From JAKACA01 sp963735115 (GTDB taxonomy: Bacteria; Actinomycetota; Acidimicrobiia; Acidimicrobiales; Bog-793): a DNA stretch of 64,000 bases. Of the stretch, positions 1 through 9,069 are shown in pieces. Under the pieces are notes generated by a model, which was given only the letters and a program-made list of their open reading frames with translations, did not search any database and was not told where the DNA came from. Made by a program: the position numbers and the translations under genes. Within the stretch, counting starts at the first letter, position 1; the number at the start of each line of letters is the position of its first letter. The stretch covers positions 310,001 through 374,000 of the forward strand of contig CAVTJR010000003.1 of the NCBI GenBank assembly GCA_963735115.1, given 5' to 3'.

Positions 1-947
1 ATGGCGACCATCACCTTGGCGCTCTGGCACCCGGCGAGGTGCTGGATGGCTCCGGAGATCCCGCAGGCGACATAGAGGTCGGGCGAGACGCGGGTGCCCG
101 TCTGGCCCACCTGCTCGGAGTGGGGCCTCCAGCCGGCGCTCGTGACGGCCCGCGAGACGCCAACGGCTCCGCCGAGGAGCTCGGCCAGCTGCTCCACGGC
201 CTCGAAACCGCTCGCGCCGCCGATGCCACGTCCACCGCTGACCACGACCTTGGCGTTAGCGAGGGAGACACCCGACGTGGCGTCGCGGGACTCGATCGCC
301 CGTACGGCCATGTCGGCTTCGGCCAGATCGGGCGTGAAGCTCCTCGCCTCCGGCTCGGTGGCGTAGTCTGCCGGGCTCGGGGTGACGGCGTCGGTGGCGA
401 CGGTGAGCAGGGCCACCGACGTCTCGAGGGTCGCATCCTCGATGAGGCTGCCTCCCCAACGCTGGCGGCTGAGGCGCAAGCTCGTCGGGCCCCGTCGTTC
501 AGCCTCGAAGCAGTTGGCGATCATCGGCAGGTGGCTGAGGGCGCCGAGGTGCGCCATGACCTCGTTGCCGTGGTCGGTGGAGGCCGCCACGACCGCCGAG
601 GCACGCGCCGCCCCGGCGAGCTGGGCGAGCCCGGTCGCGAAGGCTCTCGGGGCGTATCCGACCGTGCGGGGGAGCACGAGCACGCACACGTCGGCGACGC
701 CGTAGGCGCCGAGGATCTCCTGGGTGTCTCGGCTCGCGGCCGCCGACTGCCCGCTGGACGAGCCTGCCCCGGGGGCGCCTCCTGCGGGCGAGCCGGCCAC
801 GGAAGCCCGCGTCCGGCTCGCCACCACGACGGCAAGGATGTCCTCTCCGCTCTGTCGAGCGAGGGAGCGGGCGAAGGTGACCGTTCGCAACGACGAGTCG
901 ACGACGGCACCGTCGATGTCCTGCTCGACGAAGCACACGACGCTCAT
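1..947 (-). CDS. etfA: Electron transfer flavoprotein alpha subunit, partial (3' end outside window)
   Basis: EtfA carries the FAD of the soluble ETF heterodimer, which takes electrons from flavin dehydrogenases and passes them to the quinone pool. The ATG at 947 overlaps the EtfB stop by 4 nt. The 315 residues visible show the C-terminal FAD-binding signature (VVSGGRGIGG), then GWRPHSEQVGQTG and GISGAIQHLAG, all typical of EtfA. The frame stays open to position 1, so the last few residues (expected INTDP and onward) lie outside. It is the last visible gene of the operon with the dimethylglycine enzyme, which points to that enzyme as its electron donor (inference). Confidence 0.93.
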   Translation of the reverse strand, partial: MSVVCFVEQDIDGAVVDSSLRTVTFARSLARQSGEDILAVVVASRTRASVAGSPAGGAPGAGSSSGQSAAASRDTQEILGAYGVADVCVLVLPRTVGYAPRAFATGLAQLAGAARASAVVAASTDHGNEVMAHLGALSHLPMIANCFEAERRGPTSLRLSRQRWGGSLIEDATLETSVALLTVATDAVTPSPADYATEPEARSFTPDLAEADMAVRAIESRDATSGVSLANAKVVVSGGRGIGGASGFEAVEQLAELLGGAVGVSRAVTSAGWRPHSEQVGQTGTRVSPDLYVACGISGAIQHLAGCQSAKVMVA

Positions 948-1714
948 GAGAGCATCCCCAGCTGCTCGAGCAAGTCGACGAGCGCCGGCACGGCCTCGAG
1001 GCCGCGGCCGAGGAGGGCAGCCTGTCGCCGTTCCGACACAGGCACACGGAGGCCGTCGAGGCGCAGGCCCTCCTCCCTCCATTCGGGCTCGATCTCCTCG
1101 ACGAGGGCCTTCTTCGCCCGCATTCGCCCCGGGAGCGAAGGGTAGCGGGGCAGGTTGATGCCCTCCTTCACGCTCACGACGGCGGGGAGGGGAAGCTCGA
1201 AGAGCTCCGTGACACCCCGGTACTCGCGCCGGGCGTGCGCTCCGTGGACGTCGATCTCCAGGTGCTTGATGCCGAGGGCGCAGGGAAGGCCCAGCAGGTG
1301 GGCGACGCGTACGGGCACCTGGTAGTCGCCCGTGTCGGCCGCCTCGTTGCCGAACAGCAGGAGGTCGAACGGCCAACCCGACTGCGTCTGGTGCCGTTCG
1401 GCCACGGCTGCGATCGCCTCCGCCGTGGCGGTGGGTCCCCATTCGCGGCCGTCGGTCCTCAACAAGAGGGCGGCGTTCGCCCCGACGGCGACGGCGTCGC
1501 GGAGCTGATCGGCCGCCTCAGGAGGTCCCAGGGTGAGGACCGTGACCGAACCGCCGTCCCGCTCGACGAGACGAACGGCCTCCTCGACCGCGCACTCCTC
1601 GTGCGGGCTCATGGTGAACCCGAGCAGGCGGGTGTCCACCTCGCGGTTGTCAGCCGTGAGCGAGATGCGACCGCCCACCATGGGCACGCGTTTCACGCAG
1701 ACGAGGATGTCCAT
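944..1714 (-). CDS. etfB: Electron transfer flavoprotein beta subunit
   Basis: EtfB (256 aa, normal family length) is the AMP-binding partner of EtfA. It begins MDILVCVKRVP, the usual beta-subunit opening, and contains the conserved GNEAADTGDYQVPVRVAHLLGLP region and the LPAVVSVKEGINLPRYPSLPGRM recognition-loop segment. The start overlaps the stop of the upstream dimethylglycine enzyme by one base (TAATG), and its own stop overlaps the EtfA start, so the three are translationally coupled. It is a paralogue of the EtfB at 43223, but the two sequences differ clearly, which suggests separate redox partners. Confidence 0.95.
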   Translation of the reverse strand: MDILVCVKRVPMVGGRISLTADNREVDTRLLGFTMSPHEECAVEEAVRLVERDGGSVTVLTLGPPEAADQLRDAVAVGANAALLLRTDGREWGPTATAEAIAAVAERHQTQSGWPFDLLLFGNEAADTGDYQVPVRVAHLLGLPCALGIKHLEIDVHGAHARREYRGVTELFELPLPAVVSVKEGINLPRYPSLPGRMRAKKALVEEIEPEWREEGLRLDGLRVPVSERRQAALLGRGLEAVPALVDLLEQLGMLS

Positions 1715-4311
1715 TACGACCTCACGCGGGCGTTCTCGGGATCGAAGAGGGGTGTGGCGCCTGCGACGGCCACCGTGACGGGGAAGCGCTCGCTCATGTA
1801 CTCGACGCTCAGGTGGCCAGCGGGCACCGCAAGCTCGGGAGGCAGATAAGCGAGAAGGACGTGCTGTTGCAGCGAGGGCGCCGAGCCGGCGCTCGTCACG
1901 TAGGAGGGGCGGCCCTTGGCGTCGACGATGCGCTCACCGGCGGCCGTGAGAACGGGCTCCCCCCCGAGCATGTACCGCTTGCGGCCATCGGCCGCCGTGT
2001 GATCGTCGACGGTCAGCGTGCACAGGGTTGCGGCCGGCATTTGCTCCCGCTGGGCGACGTAGGCGGCCTTGCCGACGAAGTCCTGGCGCTTCACCGATGG
2101 CCTCGTCATGCCGGCCTCCACGAGGTTGTAGTCCGGCGTGAGCTCGTTGCCGAAGGCTCGGTAGCCCTTCTCGAGTCGCCCGGTCGTACCGTAGACGCCG
2201 ATGCCGACGGGCACGAGACCGTGGGGTTGGCCGGCTTCATGCAGGCCGGCCCAGACGCGCTCGCCTTGCTCGATGGGGACGTAGAACTCCCAGCCGAGCT
2301 CGCCGACATAGGAGATGCGGGAGGCGAGGGCCATGACGCCGGCGACCTCGATCGGCCGGCAGGTGGCAAAGGCGAACGCCTCGTGGGAGACGTCGTCGGG
2401 AGTGGCAGCCGAGAGCGTGCGGCGGGCGTTCGGGCCCCAGAGGCCGATCGTCGTGAACGAGGATGTGAGGTCGGCCAGCTGGGCGGAACCGTCGGCGGGC
2501 AGGCGGTCGAGGATCCACTGCCGATCGGCCATGCCATGCAGCCCACCGGTGACGACACGGAAGTGGCCTTCGGAGAGCCGCATGACGGTGAGGTCGGCTC
2601 GAAACCCGCCCCGCTCGTCCAGGAACGACGTGTACACGACCTTGCCGGGTGCGACGTCGAGCTGGGCGACGGCCAGGTGCTGCATGGCGTCGAGGGCGCC
2701 TGGGCCGGTGACGTCGAAGATGGCGAAGGCCGAGAGATCGACGAGGCCGCAGCCCTCCCGCATGGCGAGGTGCTCGGCGTTGATGATGGGGGACCACCAT
2801 CTCGACTCCCATTCAGCCTCCCGAGGCATCACGCGCTCGCCGTAGCGCTCGAGCAGGGCGGCGTTGCTCTCGTACCAGAAGGGGCGCTCCCAGCCGGCGG
2901 TCTGGAAGCAAACTGCCCCGAGTTGGCGGGTGGTCGCGTGCATCGGGGCCAGGCGGATGTCGCGCTCGTCCGCCCACTGCTCGGACGGGTGCACGATGCC
3001 GTACATCTTGTTGAAGCTCTCGCTGGCTCTCGAGGTGACGTGCCGCCGCGTCATCTGGTACGGGTAGAAGCGGGCGATGTCGGCCTCGTGGATGTCGATC
3101 TCCGGCTCCTCGCCGTTCATCGCCTGGGCGACGGCCCGTCCGATCCCCGGCCCCTCCTTGATCCAGCTCGCCGCCGCCGACCAGAGCCCGCCCACCTCCG
3201 GGGACTCCCCGAGGACGGGGTGCCCGTCGGGCGTGATGGAGATGAGGCCGTTGATGGCGTAACGGATGCCGACGCTCTCGTCGCCGAGCAGGTCCGGCAT
3301 GAGCTCGAGGGCCTCGGCTAGCTGCGGGTCGAAATCCTCCTGCGTGAAGGGCAGCTCGGTGGGGGAGAGGGAAGCCTCCTCGTTCGAGGGGATCTCGTCA
3401 GGGCTGACGAGGATGGCGCGGTGGGCGTATGAGCCCACCTCGAGGTCGCCTCCGTGCTGACGTTCGTACATGTTGGTGTCGACGTCGCGGATGATGGGGT
3501 AGCCGATCTCACCGACCGTGCCGGCGAACAGCGGGATGGGCCCGACGCTGATCATCTGGTGGACGATCGGGGTGAGGGGGATGTGAGCGCCTGCCATGGC
3601 GGCGATCCGCGGGCTCCAGACGCCGCAGCAGACAACGACGATGCTCGTTTCGATGTCTCCCTGTGTCGTGCGTACGCGCTCGATGCGGGGCCGGGTGGCC
3701 GAAGCGGTGTCGATGGCGAGCAGCTCGGTGTTCGCCCGCACCTCGAGGGCACCGAGCTCTTGGGCGCGCTCTCGCATGATCGTGCCGGCACGCAGCGAAT
3801 CCACCACGCCGCAGGTTGGGAAGGAGAGGCCGTTCAAGATGACGCTCGGATCGAGGTAAGGCACGAGCTCGGCGACGCCGGCGGCGGTGATGATCTCGAC
3901 GGGGATGCCCCACGCCTTGGCGACCGAGGCGCGCCGGCGGAACTCCTCCTGGCGCTCGGGTGTGCGGGCCACTTCGATGCCGCCGGACTCGATGTGGACC
4001 CCGAGCTCCTTGTACTGCGCCGTGCTGTCCGCCGTGAGCTCGGTCATCATCTTTGAGTAGTCGATGGGAAAGATGAAGTTCGAAGCGTGCCCGGTGGAAC
4101 CACCCGGGTTCGGCATAGGGCCCTTGTCCACGAGGATGAGATCCCGCCAACCGAGCAGGGCGAGGTGGTACGCGAGGCTGTTGCCGACGATGCCGGCGCC
4201 GACGATGACGGCGCGCGCCCGCGTGCTCGGCGGCGAGTCAGCCGGCGCCGTGGCTGCGGGCGGCTTCTCGGCGTGTGCGGGCGTGGCCGCCCCGCTGGTC
4301 GATTCGCTCAT
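1714..4311 (-). CDS. Dimethylglycine oxidase/dehydrogenase (FAD amine oxidase fused to GcvT-like folate domain)
   Basis: This 865-aa protein has the layout of Arthrobacter dimethylglycine oxidase. An N-terminal FAD domain (VIVGAGIVGNSLAYHL near residue 35, then GSTGHAS with the histidine expected to carry covalent FAD) covers about 30-430. A GcvT-like tetrahydrofolate domain follows (RADLTVMRL with the folate Asp, ELGWEFYV, RLEKGYRAFG). Such enzymes oxidise N,N-dimethylglycine and pass the methylene group to tetrahydrofolate. The ATG at 4311 is chosen because the residues upstream are low-complexity Pro/Arg. Co-transcription with etfBA suggests a dehydrogenase feeding ETF rather than an oxygen-using oxidase (inference). 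Sarcosine is an alternative substrate. Confidence 0.88.
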   Translation of the reverse strand: MSESTSGAATPAHAEKPPAATAPADSPPSTRARAVIVGAGIVGNSLAYHLALLGWRDLILVDKGPMPNPGGSTGHASNFIFPIDYSKMMTELTADSTAQYKELGVHIESGGIEVARTPERQEEFRRRASVAKAWGIPVEIITAAGVAELVPYLDPSVILNGLSFPTCGVVDSLRAGTIMRERAQELGALEVRANTELLAIDTASATRPRIERVRTTQGDIETSIVVVCCGVWSPRIAAMAGAHIPLTPIVHQMISVGPIPLFAGTVGEIGYPIIRDVDTNMYERQHGGDLEVGSYAHRAILVSPDEIPSNEEASLSPTELPFTQEDFDPQLAEALELMPDLLGDESVGIRYAINGLISITPDGHPVLGESPEVGGLWSAAASWIKEGPGIGRAVAQAMNGEEPEIDIHEADIARFYPYQMTRRHVTSRASESFNKMYGIVHPSEQWADERDIRLAPMHATTRQLGAVCFQTAGWERPFWYESNAALLERYGERVMPREAEWESRWWSPIINAEHLAMREGCGLVDLSAFAIFDVTGPGALDAMQHLAVAQLDVAPGKVVYTSFLDERGGFRADLTVMRLSEGHFRVVTGGLHGMADRQWILDRLPADGSAQLADLTSSFTTIGLWGPNARRTLSAATPDDVSHEAFAFATCRPIEVAGVMALASRISYVGELGWEFYVPIEQGERVWAGLHEAGQPHGLVPVGIGVYGTTGRLEKGYRAFGNELTPDYNLVEAGMTRPSVKRQDFVGKAAYVAQREQMPAATLCTLTVDDHTAADGRKRYMLGGEPVLTAAGERIVDAKGRPSYVTSAGSAPSLQQHVLLAYLPPELAVPAGHLSVEYMSERFPVTVAVAGATPLFDPENARVRS

Positions 4312-4417
4312 GGGCACGATTCTGGCCGCTGCTGGCGGTTTGCGCAGGTTCGGTCGCTCCTCGGCTCCGCCACAGGACTGCGACGGCCGCCGTTGGCCTG
4401 CACGCGCCCGCGGCCTG

Positions 4418-5269
4418 TCACGCCGACGAGGCGACGGCGAAGGCGAGGATCTCGGCGGCCACCTCCACGGGCGCATCTTCGGGGGAGAAATGCCCGGCTG
4501 CGGCGATGGTGCGGAGACAGCTGCCGGCAATGCGGGCCTGCAACGAGCGTGCCACGGAGAGGTGGAGCCAACGATCCTCCTCGCCCCAGATCACGAGCGT
4601 CGGCACGGCGATGCCCGGCAGCCGTTCCTCGAGGGCGCCGACGTCGTCGTCGGTCCACTGGGCGATCTTCCGGAAGTAGGCCGCCTGGCCATCCTCCCCT
4701 TGCCAGGGCGCCAGGTAGGCGGCGAGCGCCCCGTCGTCGAGGGGCCGGAAGACGGCGGTGCGAAGGTGGGCTTTCACGACCTCTTCGTAGATGTGCGACG
4801 GCATCGTGCGGTAGGCGTCGAGGTGCTGGCGGATGTGGAGCGTGGTCGGCGTGTTCCAGGGGTTGAGCGCCACGGCGTCGACGAGCACGATGGCGCCGGC
4901 CGCTCGGCCCTCGACGAGATGCGCCCGCAGGACGGTGGCTCCACCGATGTCGTGGCCGACGAGCACGGGTCGCTCGAGGCCAAGCTGCGCCAGCAGTTGA
5001 GCGAGTGCCCGCCCCTGAGCGGTGATCGACATGTCCTGGTCGAGGGCGCGCTCGGAGTCGCCGTAGCCGAGCAGGTCGATCACGTGCACGCTGGCGTGTT
5101 CGGCGAGGAGGGGAACGACCTTGCGCCACAGGAACGACCAGCTCGGCGTGCCATGAACGAGCACGAGGGGCGGTCCGTCACCGAATCGATCCCAGGCGAT
5201 CTCACCAGCGGGCAGCTGGGCGCGACGGCCGAGCCGCCAGCTGCCCGGCGCGAGCGGAGGGGGCGTCAC
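4418..5269 (-). CDS. Alpha/beta-fold hydrolase, haloalkane dehalogenase/epoxide hydrolase type
   Basis: This 283-aa single-domain alpha/beta hydrolase has an HGTPSWSFLWR oxyanion segment near residue 40, a nucleophile elbow GHDIGG whose nucleophile is Asp rather than Ser, an acid in EEDRWL and a catalytic His in AAGHFSPEDAP. The Asp nucleophile places it with haloalkane dehalogenases, fluoroacetate dehalogenases and epoxide hydrolases rather than esterases. The start is GTG with GGAG about 9 nt upstream. It lies between the amidotransferase and the dimethylglycine enzyme in one minus-strand run, so it may belong to the same transcript. Its substrate cannot be told. Confidence 0.8.
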   Translation of the reverse strand: MTPPPLAPGSWRLGRRAQLPAGEIAWDRFGDGPPLVLVHGTPSWSFLWRKVVPLLAEHASVHVIDLLGYGDSERALDQDMSITAQGRALAQLLAQLGLERPVLVGHDIGGATVLRAHLVEGRAAGAIVLVDAVALNPWNTPTTLHIRQHLDAYRTMPSHIYEEVVKAHLRTAVFRPLDDGALAAYLAPWQGEDGQAAYFRKIAQWTDDDVGALEERLPGIAVPTLVIWGEEDRWLHLSVARSLQARIAGSCLRTIAAAGHFSPEDAPVEVAAEILAFAVASSA

Positions 5270-5285
5270 GGTCGCTCCGAGCCGC

Positions 5286-6002
5286 TCAGGGCCGTTCGTC
5301 GAGGATGCCCGCGAAGCGTTCCGCCACGAGGCGCCAGGTCGCCCTGAGGACCGGCTCGGCCTCGCCGACCTCGGCGACCGCCTGCTCCAGCTGCTGGGGG
5401 GTAAAGGTGTCCGCCGGGTCGCCCGCCGCCCAGGACGCCATCACCGCCCGGTCGACTTCCGGGTGGAACTGGACCCCCCAGGCGGCCTCTCCGACCCTGA
5501 ACGCCTGCACGTCGTAGCGGTCGCTCGAGGCGAGGACGACGGCGCCTCCCGGCAGGGCGGTGATGGCGTCCATGTGCCACTGGGCGGCCGCCAGTGGCGG
5601 GCGCAGGGGCCCGAAGAGCGGGTCGGCCGCCGCCGCCCCGCTGAGCTCGAGGCGGCACACGCCGAGCTCCGGGCCGGCGTCGCCGCGCTCCACGCGGCCG
5701 CCGGTGGCCACGGCCATCAGTTGTGCACCGAGGCAGATGCCGAGGGTCGGGACACCTGCAGGTACCGCTTCGCGAAGAAGCGATCGGACAGCCGGCAGCC
5801 AGGGTGCCACGTCGTCGTCCTCGGCCGCCATGGCGCCGCCGAGGACGACGAGCCCACCGGTGGCGACCTGCGACGGCACGGGATCGCCCTTCCAGGGCCG
5901 TATCACCTCGAGCTCGACGCCGACGCCCGTCAGCCACTCGCCGAAGAGGGCGACCGGCGCGTCTGCTTCGTGCTCGATCACGAGCAGGCGCCGGGGGCTC
6001 AT
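5286..6002 (-). CDS. Type 1 glutamine amidotransferase (GMP-synthase-like)
   Basis: This stand-alone class I glutamine amidotransferase (238 aa) has the catalytic Cys in GICLGAQLMA and the His-Glu pair in GVQFHPEVD. Free-standing members of this family hydrolyse glutamine or gamma-glutamyl compounds. No synthetase domain is attached. The ATG at 6002 is preferred over one at 6035 because GGGGAGG lies 2-3 nt upstream of it, while the upstream ATG has no ribosome site. It heads the run leading into the hydrolase and dimethylglycine genes. Action on a gamma-glutamyl amine is possible given the gamma-glutamylmethylamide-type genes elsewhere, but that is speculation. Confidence 0.82.
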   Translation of the reverse strand: MSPRRLLVIEHEADAPVALFGEWLTGVGVELEVIRPWKGDPVPSQVATGGLVVLGGAMAAEDDDVAPWLPAVRSLLREAVPAGVPTLGICLGAQLMAVATGGRVERGDAGPELGVCRLELSGAAAADPLFGPLRPPLAAAQWHMDAITALPGGAVVLASSDRYDVQAFRVGEAAWGVQFHPEVDRAVMASWAAGDPADTFTPQQLEQAVAEVGEAEPVLRATWRLVAERFAGILDERP

Positions 6003-6169
6003 GACCTCCCCAGCGGCGAGGCCGGCTCGACTCATGAGGACGATTCTTGCCGTTCGGCGCCGGCGCCGGCGCGCCCTGCCTGCTGGTCCGACCCGTTGAC
6101 GTACGCTGGAGGGCCGGCGGCCGGGCGGGAGAGTGCCGCGAGACGTCGCCAGCTCGGGGAGGTACCCAG

Positions 6170-6787
6170 GTGGACGATCTGGTGTTGCAGGAGTGGTCGG
6201 AGGCGTGCTCGCTCATGGAGGCCGCTCTCGTCTCGGCCGACCCGCAGAGTTACTTCATCGAGCGTTCGAGATGGCGAAGAGTCGAGCAGACCGTGCTCGC
6301 CGTGCTCGGGGACGCCGAGACATCGGGCTTCGTGGACGACGAGTCCCCTTACCTCCGAGCCCTGGCGGGCCGCCATCAGCGCACACCGGCCGAGCACTTG
6401 GAGCGACTCGCTGCCGACCCGGCGCTCATCGTCCGCCTGTCGGTCGCTGGCAACCCGGCGACGCCGTCCGCCGCCCTGGCGGCGTTGTGCCAAGGCTCCT
6501 GGCACCTGCGCGTCGAGCTGGCCGACAACCCGTCGGCACCGTCGTGGTTGGTGACCTTCCTGGCCGGCGATCAGCTGCCGCGCGTCCGTGCCGTCGTGGC
6601 CACCCTGCCGAGGCTGCCGGCCGGACTCGTCGCCAAGATGCAGGCGGACACGGACTGGCAGGTGCGGGCCGCCCTCGCTTCGAACGCGGCGATGTCGCGC
6701 TACACGCTCGGTCACTTGACCGACGACCGGGACCTGCGTGTGTCCGCGGCCGCCCGCAGGACGATGCAGCGAGCGACGTTCACCTGA
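6170..6787 (+). CDS. Leucine-rich-repeat-variant (LRV/HEAT-like) repeat protein
   Basis: This 205-aa protein is built of degenerate alpha-solenoid repeats of the form LAADPALIVRLSVAGNPATP, HLRVELADNPSAP and WQVRAALASNAAMS. The recurring VR..VA.NP..P pattern is the leucine-rich-repeat-variant signature. Such repeats usually bind proteins; no catalytic domain is visible. The GTG start at 6170 has GGGGAGG 7 nt upstream. It is the only plus-strand gene in the first 17 kb and diverges from the amidotransferase gene, so its link to amine metabolism is unproven. Confidence 0.72.
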   Translation: MDDLVLQEWSEACSLMEAALVSADPQSYFIERSRWRRVEQTVLAVLGDAETSGFVDDESPYLRALAGRHQRTPAEHLERLAADPALIVRLSVAGNPATPSAALAALCQGSWHLRVELADNPSAPSWLVTFLAGDQLPRVRAVVATLPRLPAGLVAKMQADTDWQVRAALASNAAMSRYTLGHLTDDRDLRVSAAARRTMQRATFT

Positions 6788-6791
6788 GCTT

Positions 6792-6807
6792 GCCGGCGTC
6801 CGCCGGC
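6792..6807. terminator. GC-rich hairpin between convergent genes
   Basis: A perfect 7-bp stem (GCCGGCG / CGCCGGC) with a 2-base loop fills the 32-bp gap between the convergent LRV and enolase-superfamily genes. There is no U-tract, so it is a weak candidate for a bidirectional terminator. Confidence 0.45.
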
Positions 6808-6819
6808 TCGTGGCGGTGG

Positions 6820-7941
6820 TCACTCGACTCGGAAGCGGGCGATGGCCTCCTCGTCGAGCACGAGGCCGAGGCCGGGGCGGTCGGGCACGACGAGCATTCC
6901 GTCGCCGTCGGGCTCGATCGTTTCGGCGAGCATGAAGTCCCGCCGCTGCGCCGTCCAATGGGGGGGATCGATCGGGTACTCGAGGTAGGGGCCTCCCCCC
7001 ACACCGGTGATCAAGTGGAGATTGACGAGCAGTCCGATCCCGTTCGTCCACGTGTGCGGGCTGAACCAGCGGCCGCGGGCGAGCACGTACTCCGCCAGGG
7101 TTCGGCAGCGGGAGAGGCCGCAGGAGAGGACCGCATCCGGCTGGAAGACATCGAGGGCGTCTGCATCGGCCAGGGCGACGAGCTCAGGGAAGCTGCGCGC
7201 CATCTCCCCGCCGGCGAGGCGGATGCCGCTGCCCGCCTTGAGGGCCGCCATGCCTCGGGCATCGGCACCATCGAGCGGCTCCTCGATCCAGAGCACGCCG
7301 AGCTCACCCAGCCGGTCGGCGATCCGCCTGGCAGCTGGGCGATCAAGTGGTGGGCGAGGGTCGCCGGGCATGCGCCACCCCTGATTGAGGTCGACCATGA
7401 GCTCGAGGTGGGGGAGCGACGACCGCACGGCCCTCACGGCTTCCAGGCCCTCCTCCGCTCTGGCGGGGTCCAGGCGGATCTTCATAGCCTTGAACCCACG
7501 CTCGCTCAGCTCGAGAGCTACCTGGACACGCTCCTGCGGACTGGCGAGGGCGCCCGTCGAAGCGTACGCAGGCATCCGATCGGTGTAACCGCCCAGCAGT
7601 CGTGCGACCGGCTGTCCGTACACCTGGCCGGCGATGTCCCAGAGGGCGGCCTCCAGCGGCCAGGGGCGCGGGCCGTGGAAGGAGACGGTCTCGAGCATGC
7701 GCACGAGGCGGGCGATGGCGAGGGGGTCCTCGCCCACGAACAGATCCACATAGGGCTCAAAACCCCGCATCGTGTCCCCGGAGCCGACGCCCATCGCACC
7801 GTCGTCGGTGCGAACGAAGACGAGCGTCGCAGGAAAGCTGCGGCGTGGCACCGGGTCCCAGGCGGCCGGGAAGGGGGGCTCGAGCGGCAGGGAGAGCTGC
7901 ACGATCTCGATGGAGGTGATCTTCACGGCTGTGCCTGCCAT
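6820..7941 (-). CDS. Mandelate racemase/muconate lactonizing enzyme family protein (enolase superfamily)
   Basis: This 373-aa protein has the two-part enolase-superfamily fold. The N-terminal capping domain ends near residue 115. The barrel domain carries KIR (catalytic Lys), metal ligands Asp in VDLNQ, Glu in IEEPL and Glu in AGGEM, and a late His in FSPHTW. Members racemise, dehydrate or cycloisomerise carboxylic acids. The sequence does not separate a sugar-acid dehydratase from an amino-acid derivative racemase. The start overlaps the end of the alcohol dehydrogenase by 19 nt, which implies a two-gene operon; a GTG six codons in is an alternative start. Confidence 0.85.
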   Translation of the reverse strand: MAGTAVKITSIEIVQLSLPLEPPFPAAWDPVPRRSFPATLVFVRTDDGAMGVGSGDTMRGFEPYVDLFVGEDPLAIARLVRMLETVSFHGPRPWPLEAALWDIAGQVYGQPVARLLGGYTDRMPAYASTGALASPQERVQVALELSERGFKAMKIRLDPARAEEGLEAVRAVRSSLPHLELMVDLNQGWRMPGDPRPPLDRPAARRIADRLGELGVLWIEEPLDGADARGMAALKAGSGIRLAGGEMARSFPELVALADADALDVFQPDAVLSCGLSRCRTLAEYVLARGRWFSPHTWTNGIGLLVNLHLITGVGGGPYLEYPIDPPHWTAQRRDFMLAETIEPDGDGMLVVPDRPGLGLVLDEEAIARFRVE

Positions 7942-9050
7942 GGCGTGAGGACGCCGCGGGCGACCTCGCCGCCGTTCATGTCAGCGAAGGCGGCGTTCAC
8001 CCCCTCGAGCGGGTACCGCTTCGTGACGAGCCGGTCGAGCGGCAGGCGGCCTTCGGCGTAGAAGCGAAGGATCATCGGCATGTCGAGATGTGGCCGGGCC
8101 GAACCGTAGAACGTGCCCGTGACCACTTTCTCGGAGCGCACGAGCTCCGGACCGGGCAAGGCGATGCTGGAACCGTCCGGTGGCACCCCGACTGCCACGA
8201 CGGTGCCGCCCCGGCGGGTGAGGCCGAAGGCAAGCTCCGTGAGGAAGGGCAACCCCGCCGCCTCGAATGCGTAGTCGAGGCCGTCTCGGGCGTGATGGCG
8301 GATGGCATCGGGCAGATCCGGGTCGCCGCCGTCTAGGGCCACGGTGGCGCCCAGCTCGAGGGCGAGTCGTCGCTTGGACTCGACCGGTTCGACGGCGATG
8401 ATCGTGCCAGCTCCTGCCAGCCTGGCGCCCATGACGGCGGAAAGCCCCACGCCGCCGGCGCCGAAGATGGCCACGGTCGAGCCCGCCTCCACCTTCGCCC
8501 GGTTGATGACGGCGCCGATGCCGGTCATGACGGCGCAGCCGACGAGGGCGGCCACGTCGAGGTCGGTGTCGGCCGGAAGGGGGATGCACGAGCGCTCGTG
8601 GACGACGGCGTGGCCGGCGAAAGTGGACAGGTAGGAGTAGTGGTACAAGCGACCGCCCTGGTGCGAGAGGCGGAAGCCGCCCCCTGGCAGCGAGCCGTCC
8701 CCCATCTCGGACGTGGCGGACTCACAGAGGGAGAGGCGCCCTTTCTGGCAGGCCGGGCAGCGCCCGCACGACGGCAGCCACGAAAGGACGACTTTGTCGC
8801 CGGGGCCGACGGTGGTGACTTGCCGGCCGACCTCCTCGACGGTGCCCGCACCCTCGTGCCCGAGGACGGCCGGGAGCGGGGTGGCCGAGGCGCCGGAGAC
8901 GGCGTTCCAGTCGCTGTGGCAGACGCCGCTCGCCTCGATGCGCACCCTCACTTCGCTCGGCCCTGGATCGGCCAGCTCGACCTCCTCCACAGTCAGCTGC
9001 TCGCCCGGAGCGGCCAGCACGGCTGCTCTCGTCGTCATCGCTGCGGCCAC
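7923..9050 (-). CDS. Zinc-dependent alcohol dehydrogenase, class III-like
   Basis: This 375-aa medium-chain dehydrogenase has the catalytic-zinc region SGVCHSDW and GHEGAG, the four-cysteine structural-zinc loop CGRCPACQKGRLSLC, and a Rossmann motif VAIFGAGGVGLSAV. The spacing matches class III and mycothiol/NDMA-type dehydrogenases, some of which oxidise formaldehyde adducts. A formaldehyde role would suit a locus where demethylation releases formaldehyde, but that is inference. The GTG start has AGGAGG just upstream; ATG at 9038 is an alternative. It lies 19 bp downstream of the aldehyde dehydrogenase stop and is probably co-transcribed with it. Confidence 0.85.
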   Translation of the reverse strand: MAAAMTTRAAVLAAPGEQLTVEEVELADPGPSEVRVRIEASGVCHSDWNAVSGASATPLPAVLGHEGAGTVEEVGRQVTTVGPGDKVVLSWLPSCGRCPACQKGRLSLCESATSEMGDGSLPGGGFRLSHQGGRLYHYSYLSTFAGHAVVHERSCIPLPADTDLDVAALVGCAVMTGIGAVINRAKVEAGSTVAIFGAGGVGLSAVMGARLAGAGTIIAVEPVESKRRLALELGATVALDGGDPDLPDAIRHHARDGLDYAFEAAGLPFLTELAFGLTRRGGTVVAVGVPPDGSSIALPGPELVRSEKVVTGTFYGSARPHLDMPMILRFYAEGRLPLDRLVTKRYPLEGVNAAFADMNGGEVARGVLTPWQAQP

Positions 9051-9069
9051 GTCGCCTCCTCGCTCGAGA

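Noticed and set aside
6056..6075. GC-only repeat cggcgcc near the divergent promoter
   Set aside because: It is simple low-complexity GC sequence without distinct arms or conserved spacing.
6133..8061. Long open frame (642 codons) on the plus strand
   Set aside because: It lies across the LRV gene and antisense to the enolase-superfamily gene, with Arg/Gly/His-rich composition typical of a shadow frame in GC-rich DNA.
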